A stretch of DNA of 64,000 bases from Notamacropus eugenii (GCF_028372415.1 NC_092878.1:5545501-5609500), one strand, 5' to 3'. Shown: positions 44,415-55,499, counted from the first letter of the stretch. Numbers and translations: made by a program. Notes: generated by a model not told the origin, from the letters alone.

Positions 44415-46421
44415 CTCTAGATAGATGCTTCAGCAAGGACTTAGCAGGGTAAGGTTAGGGGAGATAAAAAGGGTACCGGGGTTGGTGTCCCAGGGTAGCC
44501 TCAGGGGAAACAAGAAGATGCTGTAAACCCCTTTGTTTTTGCATAAGGGAATATTCTTGGTGTAAAGATACCAGAATTTCAAGGTAGAATTTCTGACTTA
44601 CTTCAGTTGCTGTGACTACAGATGGCATTTAGCCACAGACATACTGAGGGTGAGAGGACTCTGGACTTGTTTTTATGCTGTGTGTCAGGTTGTTCACCAA
44701 GAGCCTTCTTTGACTTGAAGGAGAGGTACTGATGGAAATATTTTGTAAGGGTTTAAATAAGTACTGAAAGAACCAATTTAGTGGGTCATCCTAGGCATAG
44801 AGAGGTGTTCTCAGTTAATAGCATCATGCAGCTGAGAAAAAATATTACTTCTCTCTTGTATTAATAACTGATTATTGAATCAGGACCAATGATTTTCCCT
44901 TTTTCTACCTCCTGATCCAGAGATGAACCAGTGTGGGAAATCTTTCTCAAAGGTTGACCCAGACTAAAGACCTAATCAAAGACAGCTATAACGGGCAGAT
45001 TGCTGCTGTTTGTGTTTATTCAGATAGGTCTGGGAAAATGTGGATTCTCACTTTTGTTAAGACAAGTTATATGGAAACTGATAAGTCTCTGACCAATATT
45101 TGGGTGATCCGAGTTGATGACCTCAAGACTTTCATTGGAATATAACCCACCTTTCATTGTACTACTCATTTTCTCATTGTTAACTAGAGTTGATTGCTAC
45201 CCTCAGGAGCACCAACTCTTCCAAAGCATTAAAAATTATGAGGCCGCCATTGTGATATATCTTTGACATTTGACAGGTTGAGAAACCAACTACCCCAAGC
45301 AGTACCAGTAATTCTGTCCTTTAGAAAGACCAAGGAAGCCTATGACTGGAAGAGGGATGACCGCCTAAAGACCTTCTAGTGACTTAGGGTATGATCACGT
45401 CAAGTTTTCATGGTCTACATTTTCTAATTAAGTGGCCATTGTTACCTAGTTAAGAAACAAGTAACTGAAGGAGATGGCCTGCCTAGGACAGGGGAAGAGT
45501 CTGGTGTGTGGCAAAGATTTCTTCCATAATTATGCTTGAGAGCATGTTTTTAACTTGAACCAGGACCCAGGGAAGATTGGATGACCTGCAGTCAGCCTAT
45601 TTTCACAGATGTAACATAGGAATCCCCGACAGCATTTTAATCTTATTATTATTTTTTTAATTCTTGAGTTTGGTGTTTATATCACTTTTTCCCTCAGATA
45701 CATCTATTCCCTCTCTTTATCCAGTAAGGCTTCTCTTGGAATAAAGATTTTAAAAGGGGAAAAAACTATTTAGCAACCTTAGTCAACACAAAGAAAAAGG
45801 CTTTTTATTTAGTCTTCCACCTCCATAGTCCTTCACCTTTGCAAAGAAAAGAAGGAGATGCCTTCTGCAGTCTCTTCCTTGGGGTTGAAGTAGGAGTAGG
45901 ATTTGTTTGGTGCTGGGAACTATCTTCAGGGATACCACAGCTAGGATACTATGCTTGCTTGTAACCTACTAAGGACGAGGTTACATTTGCAGCTCCTGAC
46001 CATTATGATTATTTTTTACTTTTACAAACTGCTCTGATGTCATTGTTTTAGAAGATTGTTCATATTCTGCTATGTTTTTAAAATTTACATTAAAGATACT
46101 ACTCCTCAAATTGCTGGGATAATTTTAAGAGTATTTTAAATGTGGGAGGACCCCTACAAACAATTCTATAAATCTTGCCAACAAGAAGTGAGATTTGATA
46201 CGAATTACGTTTTTCTACAGGGCAGGGAGTATCCGTGAGATGCAGCCAGGTTTCTCTATTTGTGCACTGTTAAGAGCAAAGTGGCATCTCTACCTTTCCC
46301 ATGGCCACAGCCAGAACCTCTCACTTACTATTCCTTAGGCCTCAATCCCTTCCCCCGTCTTTTCAGTTTTTCAGTGGTTGGCCCTGCCTAGCCTTCTGCA
46401 TACCAAACACGTGCTCTAGAG
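44415..46421. other. No gene recognised
   Basis: About 2 kb. 44850-44930 resembles 7578-7645. 45640-46080 has T-rich text that may be decayed LINE 3' UTR. No exon was identified; the 70-codon frame 44933-45145 has no motif. Confidence 0.3.
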
Positions 46422-46613
46422 CAGGGAATTGTAACCTTTTTCTGTGCTGTTGACCCCTTGTGGCAGCCTGGTGAAGCCTATGGACCCCTTCTCAGAATAG
46501 TGTTTTTAAATGTATCACATAAAACAGAGTATTCCAAAGAAAACTATTACACTGAAATATTATTAAAAATATTAAAGAAAACAAGTTCATGGGTCCTAGG
46601 TTAAGAACCTCTG
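46422..46613. mobile_element. hAT-type MITE
   Basis: It starts CAGGGAATTGTAACCTTTTT and ends GGTTAAGAACCTCTG, which are inverted copies. Inside are TGTGGCAGCCTGGTGAAGCC and CTATGGACCCCTTCTCAGAA. Flanks CTCTAGAG and TCCTAGAG agree at 6 of 8 bases with CTAG in the middle. Confidence 0.8.
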
Positions 46614-46627
46614 TCCTAGAGGAAGGT

Positions 46628-47022
46628 TGTGGGAAACAAAGGAAAGAGTTCTGTTTCCACAGGGTTAAAACTCCTCCCAACTTGAAGTCACAGCAGTTAA
46701 TCAGAGTTGTGACCCAGCATGGTCAGATAAAAGGTCAGAAACTTGTGCATTGGCTTGATGAGCTGTTTGAGGGAAAGCCTATCAGAAAGGAGAACACGAA
46801 GTCACATGGCCAACAGATCGTGTGGCGGGAAGTTCAAACCTAGAACAGTATAAAGGGCTTGATTGGTCTGAACAAATAGTAGTCTTCCAGTAGCTTTCCG
46901 TGGGAGTTGCTGTTCAGGGGGAATGAACGCAAAAATTCCCTATTTCACAACAAGTATTATTCTTTGTTTAAGATGAGCATGTTTCTCGAAGTTGGGAGAT
47001 TGTTGGGGACTCATTTCTCACA
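46628..47022 (+). mobile_element. Solo LTR of an endogenous retrovirus (fossil)
   Basis: TG...CA ends (TGTGGGAAACA and CTCATTTCTCACA) over 395 bases, with AGGT directly on both sides, fitting a 4-bp target duplication. It is homologous to 9937-10287 (minus). No internal region is attached. The family is a marsupial ERV, probably class I by the 4-bp duplication, of moderate age. Confidence 0.75.
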
Positions 47023-47599
47023 AGGTGAACTAGGATCACTATGTAAGAAAATGGGTTGGGTTTTTTTTCTGCTATTTGAAATAGTAGAGGTTTTTAGCCT
47101 GAGGGGAAATAGTATATACATCTCACTTGAGCATTTACTACCCTCTGGGAGGTGATACCTTCCTGTCTGCTGTACTGATCCTGTAGCAGAAGGGGAATAT
47201 TGTTTTTATATCGTTTTAAGAAGATTCATGAAAAATTTCTATTAGTAAAAATAGTTTTTGATTGGATTTTATAATCCATAATTGTTTATTGCATTTTAAG
47301 CCTCACAGACCTGAATTATAAGACTGGAATAATTAGGCCTGGTCAAGAATAGTAGCCAATCTAAAATAGGGACATTATAATTTTACATCATTCCCTCCAC
47401 CCTGAGGGCCAGTTCTCCTGATTGGTGAGTCATCAACTCTACCATTTTAGGAAAGACCATAGCCATTCTTGCTTCACTTCTGGCTCAAATCTCTGGAATC
47501 ATCTGCCTTTTCACCAGCTTCCTTGCCACAAGTAGGTACCTTTTCTATGTCCAACTCCTGCTTCCCTGCATCAGTTTCCAGCTCCCCTTTCTATGTTGT
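47023..47599. other. No gene recognised
   Basis: No identified element. Confidence 0.3.
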
Positions 47600-47700
47600 C
47601 TTCCCTCTTTGGAATATAAGTACCTTGAGAGTAAGAACTGTCTTGTCTCCTTGTACTTGTATCCCTAGAATGTAACATGATGCCTAGCTTTTTTATTAAA
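47600..47700 (+). mobile_element. L2 3' end
   Basis: AGTACCTTGAGAGTAAGAAC and ATCCCTAGAATGTAACATGA are sense L2. Confidence 0.55.
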
Positions 47701-47779
47701 TTTTCAATTATTTTGTCTTTCCCATTTACGTTGTTGTAGCCCTTATTAGAAATAACTGTCTTACCAAGAATTCTACCTA

Positions 47780-48022
47780 GCCACAAGTGAATTTAGAAAA
47801 AAAAAAGATTTTTATTTCATGTCGTTATCTGCCTTGGCCTTTAGGCCCTTGTAAAGAAGAGTCAGGCACAAGCACACCTTAACATAATTACAAAAGCCCT
47901 TTTATAATTCATCCATATTCAAATTTCACACCTTGAACCCCATTGGCCAGCATTCTAGGGTTCACTAAACCCCACCCCTTCATTACATCTTCTGACTTCC
48001 ACATTTCAATCCCCCCTTTTCA
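47780..48022 (-). mobile_element. ERV 3' LTR with polypurine tract (fossil)
   Basis: On the minus strand a polypurine tract (AAAAGGGGGGAT, about 48011-48022) is followed directly by TGAAATGTGGAAGTCAG, the expected start of a 3' LTR. A CCAAT-type box (about 47939), a TATAAAA motif (about 47900) and a polyadenylation signal (AATAAAAATC, about 47813) follow in the right order. Bases 48023-48340 may be a stub of the internal region but hold no motif I recognise. It is an incomplete, broken copy. Confidence 0.55.
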
Positions 48023-48354
48023 TCATTTTATAAAATAAAGCAAAGGCCCCAAATGCTTCTAGTCTCCTCCCTTTTTGTCTGCATCAGATAGCATGAAAAA
48101 GGGTTTTTTCTTACTTGCTAAGAGAACTGACAAAAACTTTTCATTATCTAAGACTGGGTCTTTTTTCCTTTGTGAACCACACTTGGTCTGGCAGTTCTTT
48201 TGATATATAGGAAAAGGCCTTCTCAGAAAAAAGAAAAGTGGTAGATATGCTGATTTTCAGGCAGCCAACATCCCCCTGCTACCCCCTACAAGCAGTTTTG
48301 TCTCTGACATTAGCCATCAGTATGAATTATAATTTCTGTAGCCATTGTGTCTAA

Positions 48355-48660
48355 TGTTCCTGGTTCTGTTTATTTCCCTTATGTCAGTTCGTATAAATCT
48401 TCTCATTCTTTTCTATATTCTTTGGGTCTTACTGGTCCATTGAAAATTCCATTATATTCATGTACCATAACTTAGCCGTTACCCACGCAAAGGACATTTG
48501 CTTTGCTTTCAGCTCTTTGTTATAAACCTGCTGCTGTACTTTGGAGTATGTGAGACCTTTCTTTTAGCATTGACCTTGAGGTATTTGCCTCATTGGTATC
48601 CCTAGGTCAAAGGGCATATGAAGCAGTATTTTTATACTTCCTTTGATCATGAAACATTGA
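48355..48660 (-). mobile_element. L1 3' UTR and ORF2 end, antisense
   Basis: TGGTTCTGTTTATTTCCCTT, CATTATATTCATGTACCATA and TATCCCTAGGTCAAAGGGCA are reverse L1 3' text. Confidence 0.65.
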
Positions 48661-48894
48661 CTCATCAGGACCAAGATGACGAATGGCCCCAAGGGAGAAC
48701 TCCTGTGACAGCCATCTAGCCTTTTGGAATCTGCTCACTGGGTTTGTTTCTCTGAGAAAAGAGTTCGCCATAGTGGGATGCAATTCAACCTTGGCAGATC
48801 TTAAGAACACAACCAGCAGGCTTTGATAGTGATGACTGTATCTTACTGTTAATGATCCTTGCGTCCTTGTCAACATCTCAGGCCTTCCTCATTC

Positions 48895-49475
48895 TCTCAG
48901 AATCACAGAATCTCAGCTCAGAGGGATCACAGAGGCCACCTAGCTGAATCAGTGCTTTGCCAGCCTTCTCTATGCCACATCCCACAAGTAGCCATCCAGC
49001 TTTTGTGTAAAGACTTGCAGCGAGGGCAAGTCAATCACCTGTTGTATTTTTAAACTAGTTCTAATTGTTATATGACTTTTCTTTAAATGAAATCTAAGTT
49101 TGTCTCATAGCAATTTCCACTCCTTGCTGCTATACTATCTCTGATTAAGCAGAACATATGCAGTCCCTGTTTTGTATTGCAGCCCTTTAAATACTTGGAG
49201 ACATGTTGAAGATTGGACCCTCTCTACATCTTTTCTTCTCCAGGCTAAAGATTCCTTCAAATAATATTTGTTATGAAGTTCAGACCCTTTTGCTTTCCTT
49301 CTCTTAGTTTCGTTATTTATCTTTCAAGTACTTACCATGAGAAACTGAACATAGTACTCTCCATGTGACCTTTCACTATGACAGGGGGATCATCACCTTC
49401 TAAGTCTTAGACTTTATGCTTCTCAAACCAGTCAAATACTTCATTAACTTTCTTTGATGCCAAGATGCATTGTTG
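48895..49475 (-). mobile_element. CR1/L3 LINE 3' part
   Basis: It begins (plus strand) AGAATCACAGAATCTCAGCT, the antisense CR1-type terminus. Then come AGTAGCCATCCAGCTTTTGT, CTTCTCCAGGCTAAAGATTC, GAAACTGAACATAGTACTC and GCATTGTTGACTAAT, in CR1/L3 order. Confidence 0.75.
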
Positions 49476-49626
49476 ACTAATACTATAGTATGAGTCTTTG
49501 CAAACTTGAAAGTGCTGTATAATGTCAGTTGTAATTATTATCCTCATATTATGTTGGAATTCCTCTTAAACTCTGGCAATCTTTTTCAGATTAATTTCTG
49601 GCTAACTATACTATCCTATTTATATA

Positions 49627-49740
49627 GCCTCTTAAAAATTCATGTAAATCTAGGTTGCGATGGTGGGTGAACTCTAGACTAGCTGTGGTGGAAGAAAGTT
49701 TCCTAGCAGAATCTATAAGCAGACATTCTGACAAATCTGG
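49627..49740 (+). repeat. Duplicated block A, copy 1
   Basis: From CTCTTAAAAATTCATGTAAA to CAGACATTCTGACAAATCTG. The same text with scattered differences is at 52700-52811. Origin unknown. Confidence 0.85.
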
Positions 49741-50228
49741 TGTAAAGTTAATGTATATAAGATCTTCCCTGCCCATTAAAAGGCCTCACATGGAACCAGT
49801 TAGGCTCTGGGCTCCAGGGATTCCTACACCTTCCCAATTAAGGGCTGTTTTCCTAGCTTCTCAGCTCTCAGCCAGTCAAGTGCTGAGTCTTTGATTGGAA
49901 GCAGCATGTATTGTATTGGTTGGAGGGAAAGGTGTGGGTAGAGAGAGGCAGGTGGAGAGAGAAAGCCGAGGAGAGAAGAGAGAGGCTGAGGGAAGAACTT
50001 GCCTAGGGGAACTTGCTCCTGGGGAGGCTTGAAGGAGAGAAATGTCGGTGCTCCCTGGATTGATGATGAGTACCTTACTAAGTCTTGCCTTCTGGTATCT
50101 TAATAGGGATGTTTCAAATAAATATTTTCATTTTGTATTAGAGGAGAGTTTGTTATATTTTTCAAGCCAACCATGGAGATACACATGTGTATTCATAGCA
50201 GCTGCTATGGGTATCACATTAGTGTTAC
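49741..50228. other. Unassigned 490 bp between block A and the ANKRD26-like segment
   Basis: Contains a GA-rich stretch (49920-50040) and AATAAATATTTT at about 50119. It is absent from the second copy at 52.8 kb. It may be retroposon or LTR sequence; I cannot decide. Confidence 0.3.
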
Positions 50229-50229
50229 A

Positions 50230-50822
50230 CCTGGGGTTGATGATTCCTGGCCAACCACAGATGAAGAAGAATTAGATTTTAGTACTAAGAGACACCCCAA
50301 GTAGAACTTAACCAAAATAACAAATGCTTCTCAGCAAATAAAGAAAACCTTAAGCGAAACAGGTTTGTCAGTGAGGAACCAAAAACTTTTCTTGGACACA
50401 ATCAATCAGAGAGCGAGAAGGAAGATATGACAGATACCCTTCCTAAGCCTTCATCCCAAGCCCAGCGCTTCCCTCATCCTGGCCAGCCCTCACTTGGCTC
50501 CTTTTCAAGGTCTTCCCAGGTGTTGTCCAGTCTTGTGGGCATTAATAAGGAAAAATCAACAGAATCAGCAGAGGAAGGAAAGGAAGATGACCTATTAATT
50601 GACAATGGTACTAGAAAACAAACACCTCCTGAAACTCCCAGTCTCCCCAATGAAGTTCAGGCTCACAGTACATCAGGGAAGTAGGCTGTTGGAAGAGAGA
50701 TGATGTCAGCATTGGGATTGGAAGAGGAAGAAGATGCAGAATCACCTTGGGATTCAGAGCAGTCTTTCTGTTGAACATATACCAGTGGAGGTCAAAGACA
50801 GAAGACAGGCTTCGTATGTGCC
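50230..50822 (+). pseudogene. ANKRD26: ANKRD26-family internal fragment, retrocopy
   Basis: Translation gives GVDDSWPTTDEEELDFSTKR. After a one-base frame change near 50300, an open stretch to 50681 contains SESEKEDMTDTLPKP. After an in-frame stop at 50682 comes MMSALGLEEEEDAESPWD (from 50700), then VEHIPVEVKDRR in another frame. The blocks match, from memory, the middle of ANKRD26/CCDC144 proteins (SWPTSDDEDF, MMSALGLGQEEDIESPWDSE, YVDHL). No introns are visible between blocks, so I infer a retrocopy. Ankyrin repeats and the C-terminal coiled coils are missing on both sides. It stops abruptly at a run of A (50823-50836) next to an L1 3' end. It is clearly not functional. Confidence 0.6.
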
Positions 50823-50836
50823 AAAAAAAAAAAAAA

Positions 50837-51368
50837 AGTTAATAACAGCACTTTTAGTGATAGCAAAGAACTGGAAACAAAGTTGGCTACCCATCATTGG
50901 GGGACTGGCTGAACAAACTCTGGTTTATTAATCTAATGGAACGTTACTGTGCAATGAGAAATGACAAACGTATTCAGAGAATCATAGAAAGATCCGTATG
51001 AGCTCCTGCAGAAGAAAACGTACCAAGTGAGCAACATACACATTGATCACAACAATAGTACAAGAGAACAGGTTGAACCCGACGGTGTAAACAGAACACT
51101 ACAAGACACCTGGATTCTAAGTAGTGGTTAAACAAATTTTGGTCTCAGAAAAGATAATGAAGCATCAGAGAGGGAGCTGACCATGGATTTAGAGGTTTGC
51201 AGACATTACTGGACACTGTAACTATGTTGTCCTATGTTTCTTAATTTGCTGCTTGTTCCAAGAAGAAGGTTTAATTCTCAGGTTGAAAGAAGCAGAGCAG
51301 AGAAATATCCAGAAGTGACTGACATATGAAAACCAAAAGGAGAAGTAAAACTTTTTTTAAAAAAATTC
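50837..51368 (+). mobile_element. L1 LINE 3' end, different subfamily
   Basis: AGCACTTTTAGTGATAGCAA, GGGGACTGGCTGAACAAACT and CTAATGGAACGTTACTGTGC match the ORF2 end of L1. The 3' UTR differs from the copies at 8.4 and 27 kb. It ends with an A/T-rich stretch at about 51345-51368. Confidence 0.7.
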
Positions 51369-51384
51369 TTCGTCTACTTTTACC

Positions 51385-51660
51385 TGTATATTTGCTATAT
51401 TTCCCCAGTTTTTTATTTCTATTTTATTGTTTTTCTGTGTAGAGGTTTTTGATTTTTAAGCAAACTGCTACATCTACTTATAATTAATTTTATTTAATAA
51501 CAATGTGTATCCCCCTGTACATTTTAGAGAAATGATTCTGTCATTCTTTATCTATTATTATAGTTTTTTTCTGTCTACATTTCATCCTGAATTTAATATG
51601 GTATATATTGTGAGGTTTGGATCTAAATTTTAAATAAAAAATATATCCTTTTTATTTTAA
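51385..51660 (-). mobile_element. L1 ORF2 C-terminal fragment, antisense
   Basis: GGTATATATTGTGAGGTTTG and TCTAAATTTTAAAT match antisense L1 text that is also present at about 23575-23605. Confidence 0.45.
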
Positions 51661-51738
51661 AAAAAAATCCACATAAATCTTCTATCTACCTTCTCCATTT
51701 AAATTTTACTTTGTTGGATTTGGTCCAGTGTTCTAGAC

Positions 51739-51915
51739 CAGTCATTTTAAACTCAGAAACAGGAGTCTCTAAGCTCTGTGTAAGGATCCCTGAGGGCTGC
51801 ATGTCGGTTCAGAAAATCACTTATTAAACACAATTGTGTTCTTTTGTGTTTTTATTTTATTGTTTCCCAGTTAAATTTTGATCTAGCTCTGTCCACACTG
51901 GGCCAGTGGACTTTG
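51739..51915. mobile_element. hAT-type non-autonomous element
   Basis: CAGTCATTTTAAACTCAGAA, GTAAGGATCCCTGAGGGCTG and CCAGTTAAATTTTGATCTAG follow the order of the family at 31311 and 12810. The preceding TTCTAGAC fits a hAT target. Confidence 0.6.
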
Positions 51916-52699
51916 AAACTAAACTTAGAAAATCTTCCGGAATCCTAAGTTTATCACCCAGCGTATTAGCTCTCCTCAAACTTTGTATGATCCACAATTT
52001 GATAAATGGGCTCTATCTGCCTTTAGCTAAGATATTGACAAAAGTTGTTTAACAGCACCAGGCAAACCATGGATCCTTAGTTAATTACATCGGAGACAAC
52101 AACATCATCGGCATAGGCATAATGAATAACAATAATAGCTAACATTTATATAGCACCTACTGTGTTCCAGGAACTGTACTAAACACTTGTACAAATATTA
52201 TTAAGAACTCTTTTGGCCCATTCAATCCATTCTTAATGCATTTACTTTTACCTCCATTTAGCACCCATCTCTACATCATTTCCTCAAAAATTAAATGAGA
52301 AACTTTGTTGAATGGTTTGCTAATGATCTACCACTCTTATCAACTGTCAAAAAAAGGGGGGAAGGAAAACGTGCTAGTTTATGATCACGGCTTCCATTTC
52401 TAGAGGTCCAATAACCCTTTAATAATTGCTTTAATCATCTTTGATAATTTTTGAAGTAATCAAACTAAATTATAGTTTCAGTATTTCATAAGAAGATCTC
52501 TGTGGCCATAGGTGAGAAAACAGTAGGCAATCCCAAAAGAATAGGATGAGATACCAAGGGAGGTCTCCTCATACGCACAAAAGACAATCTGACTCACTGC
52601 TTTGTAGTTTCTCCCTTTGTCAAGTGTATGTAATGTGGAAGTGAGTTAGGCTTTCAGCTACTGCTTTGTTATGAGTAGGTATAGGAGATAAGAGATAAA
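51916..52699. other. Mostly unassigned; MIR fragment at 52125-52215
   Basis: GCTAACATTTATATAGCACC and TGTGTTCCAGGAACTGTACT at 52136-52180 are antisense MIR. The rest is unrecognised. Confidence 0.45.
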
Positions 52700-52857
52700 G
52701 GCTCTTAAAAATCCATGTAAATCTAGATCATGATGGTGAGTGAACTCCAGGCTGACTCTAGTGGAAGAAAGTTCGTTAGAAGAATCTATAAGCAGACATT
52801 CTAACAGACCTGGGGCTGATGATTCCTGGCCAACCACAGATGAAGAAGAATTAGATT
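52700..52857 (+). repeat. Second copy: block A fused directly to the ANKRD26-like start
   Basis: Positions 52700-52811 match 49627-49740. Positions 52809-52857 match 50229-50277 and encode DDSWPTTDEEELD. The 490 bases between these blocks in copy 1 are missing, and the join falls on a CCTGG or CTGG shared by both sides. After 52857 the similarity stops. Confidence 0.85.
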
Positions 52858-53395
52858 AGGAGAAAAACAAAGCCAAAGTGTTGGCCTTATCAAGCTGAAT
52901 TCTGGCAGCACCAAGCTCAGGCCCAATGTCATCACAGTCAGATCCTTTCTGAACTAGAGTGCTGGCATCACAGACAGTAAAAGGGAGAAGCACTGCTGAA
53001 TCCTGAACATGGACCTTGTTGTCAACATCCCACTTAGAGGCACAAGAGGCTCCAGAAAAGCACCAGGAATTGCCCTGTGATTTACCTTCAGAAGAATAAG
53101 CTATGAAATGTGAGAGCCTTACATATCCAGCCTAGGGACTGGCTCAGCCCCTTTCACAACAATATTTACCTCAATTCACCACCACCACCACCCAACACTA
53201 CCACTGAAAGTGAATGGATGTAGTACAGGGCCCAGCAACTACTGTGGCAGGAAGAAAATCAAGAGATGGCCATAGTCAGTCTAATGTCCAGGGGGCAACA
53301 GGCCCTTGGGTATCATCATCCCCTATGGAGGAATGAGGAGAGCCAGGAGATTCAGAGTGACAGAGAGAGGGAAAGGGAGTCTACATTTGTGAGAA
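52858..53395. other. No gene recognised; short CAC repeat
   Basis: CACCACCACCACC at about 53178. Otherwise unassigned. Confidence 0.3.
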
Positions 53396-53399
53396 GTAG

Positions 53400-53545
53400 A
53401 GACGGCATGACCCGTTAAATAGCAGTGTGACTTTAAGGAAAATCATCCATCTCTCTTTCTGCTTGTTTCTTCATCTGTAAAATGATGGATTTGGACCAGA
53501 TGCCATATATGATGGCTTTCAGTTCTATAATCTGGACATCTGAAC
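53400..53545 (+). mobile_element. MIR/THER-type SINE
   Basis: GCAGTGTGACTTTAAGGAAA, TTTCTTCATCTGTAAAATGA and TTTGGACCAGATGCC are sense core and 3' text. Confidence 0.65.
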
Positions 53546-54235
53546 ACCTGACTAAGAACAGCTAGTTGAAGATTCTTGGTTTCACAGGAAGGGAAAGGAG
53601 GGAACTACTGAGAACCTGAGAGGCTTACTATTCTCCTCCAGTCTTATACCCCCCAAGATGGATCCTGGCATTGGTAGAATTAGAAGAGGTTTGTAGAGCA
53701 GCCTCCTCAGTTATGCTCTGGTGGCACCTCTAATATTGCACACTCTGGATTCTTCAGTTCCTGTTCCTATTTTAAAACTCCTTTATCCTTCTTACGTTGT
53801 TCTTTTCTTTTTTCATTAATTTTCCTCTCTCCCATTTTTTCCTTCATTGTCTTTGATTCACTTGTTGACATTAATGGGATTGTGAGATTGCGGCCCCTTG
53901 CTTTAAGTAATGAAGGGAAGACAAAGTAATCTAGATAGAAGCAGACAGGATGCAAAGGACCAGCACCCACTAAGGCTGTGTTCTTTACTAAGTTGACAAG
54001 AAATGTGATACATCCATGTTTTCTATGCCAGGAGCAGTTTCCCCAGCATTAGACCACCCCACTCTCCTGCCGTGGGTATTCAGTTCACAACCATTCCTAA
54101 TATCCCATCACAAAGAAGAGAGCTTTAATCTATTCCCATTCTTACTGTCTCTCTGTGTCTTTCGGCTCAATATCAAGGCGGGGAACTCATAAAACTCATT
54201 TGAACTCAACACAGAAAGCCAACATGAGCTGATCA
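53546..54235. other. No gene recognised
   Basis: Unassigned; the 67-codon minus frame at 53970-53767 has no motif. Confidence 0.3.
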
Positions 54236-54239
54236 CCTA

Positions 54240-54292
54240 CCCTGGCTCAAAGTAGGCACTTAATAAAGGCTTACTGATTAATTGATGGAAGA
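54240..54292 (+). mobile_element. L2 3' terminus
   Basis: GTAGGCACTTAATAAAGGCT followed by TTGATGG. Confidence 0.6.
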
Positions 54293-54477
54293 AAGAAGAG
54301 TGGAGACTATTTCTAGTCTGGGGCATAGTCTAAGAAGGCTAGTAACCCAACTTCTAGGTGCAGGTTGGAGGTGAAGAGAATAGCTCAGAGAGGATACTAC
54401 ATGTACATATATATGCTTGCAATGTATGTTGCTATTTATTTTATACAAGTATTTTATACATGTCTAAGGTACTAAAT

Positions 54478-54690
54478 CGCAGCATCTCAGAACTGAAAAG
54501 GACCTCAGTGATCAGCTAGTAGAAACTGTACTCAAATAGGAATCACCCCTATTGTATCAACAGTCTCTACTTGAAGACTAATTTTTACTTTGGTCACTAT
54601 ACCCTTGGAAGAGTGTAAAAGAGGTGTCATTACCACTTCCTTTATGGAAGAACATTCCTCCTTATCCCTGCCTTCTTACCCCTCCAAAAA
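54478..54690 (-). mobile_element. CR1/L3 LINE 3' fragment
   Basis: GCAGCATCTCAGAACTGAAA, AATAGGAATCACCCCTATTG and TCTACTTGAAGACTAAT follow the same order as 48895-49060. Confidence 0.6.
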
Positions 54691-55499
54691 GTTTACCCTC
54701 CTGCTTCCTGGACAGAACTTCAGGACAGGAAAAAGAGAGTCTACCATTTAATCTTTATGTGTATCCCCAGAACACTGACTTTTAATAAGTCAATGCCTTT
54801 AATGCTCAGTGTGCATTTCTGGTTAAAGCTACCCATACTCTAAACCCAACCACTCCGTTTTGGAACGTCAAAGCATTTAGGGTTAGAGATGCCCCCTCAA
54901 GAGCAATCATCTCTTGGTTCTTCCTTTCCAATGTGCGTGGTCGTATGAAGACACCATCAAAGACACCATTCCATTCTAAGGAAAACAAACAAGGACTATC
55001 TTCTACAAAAAGCCTTTTTCTGATTCCTCCAGCTGCTGGTGCCCTTCCCCCCTAACTCACTTAAAAAGCAAGTGGAGAAAAAAGGAGCACAGTAATAAAA
55101 GAAATAAAAATGGAAAAGGAGAAGAAGTGAAGCACAACTGATGTAGCATAACCATAGTAAGAGGACTCCAGAATCAGGTGCAAGGACCATATAAACGGTT
55201 CTCTTGTGTGTCCTCTTTTAGAAGCTCATTGACTGTTCTCATGGGTCCCCCATGAGAATTGTTCTTACAGTTCTCTCATGGTTCTTCTAGAACCAGAAAT
55301 ACATATTCTATTTTCTTATCATTAAAGCTAAGAGACTATACTTCTAGGCCACTCTCCTGCTCTTGATCTATTTCACACACTGTGAGCCATCCAAATACAT
55401 GCATGCAGACCTCTGACATTGAGTCAGATGAGTTGCTACCTATCTTCTGAATGACTCTAGGCATCTGAAACTCATCTTTAACCTAGAGGTTTAAATGGA
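54691..55499. other. No gene recognised; small L2 piece near 55010
   Basis: TGATTCCTCCAGCTGCTGGT at 55021 resembles L2. The rest is unassigned. Confidence 0.3.

Noticed and set aside
50042-50275. 77-codon frame with apparent membrane segments
   Set aside because: Its second half is the ANKRD26-like segment read in the wrong frame, and the first half is unassigned. No membrane protein family was recognised.
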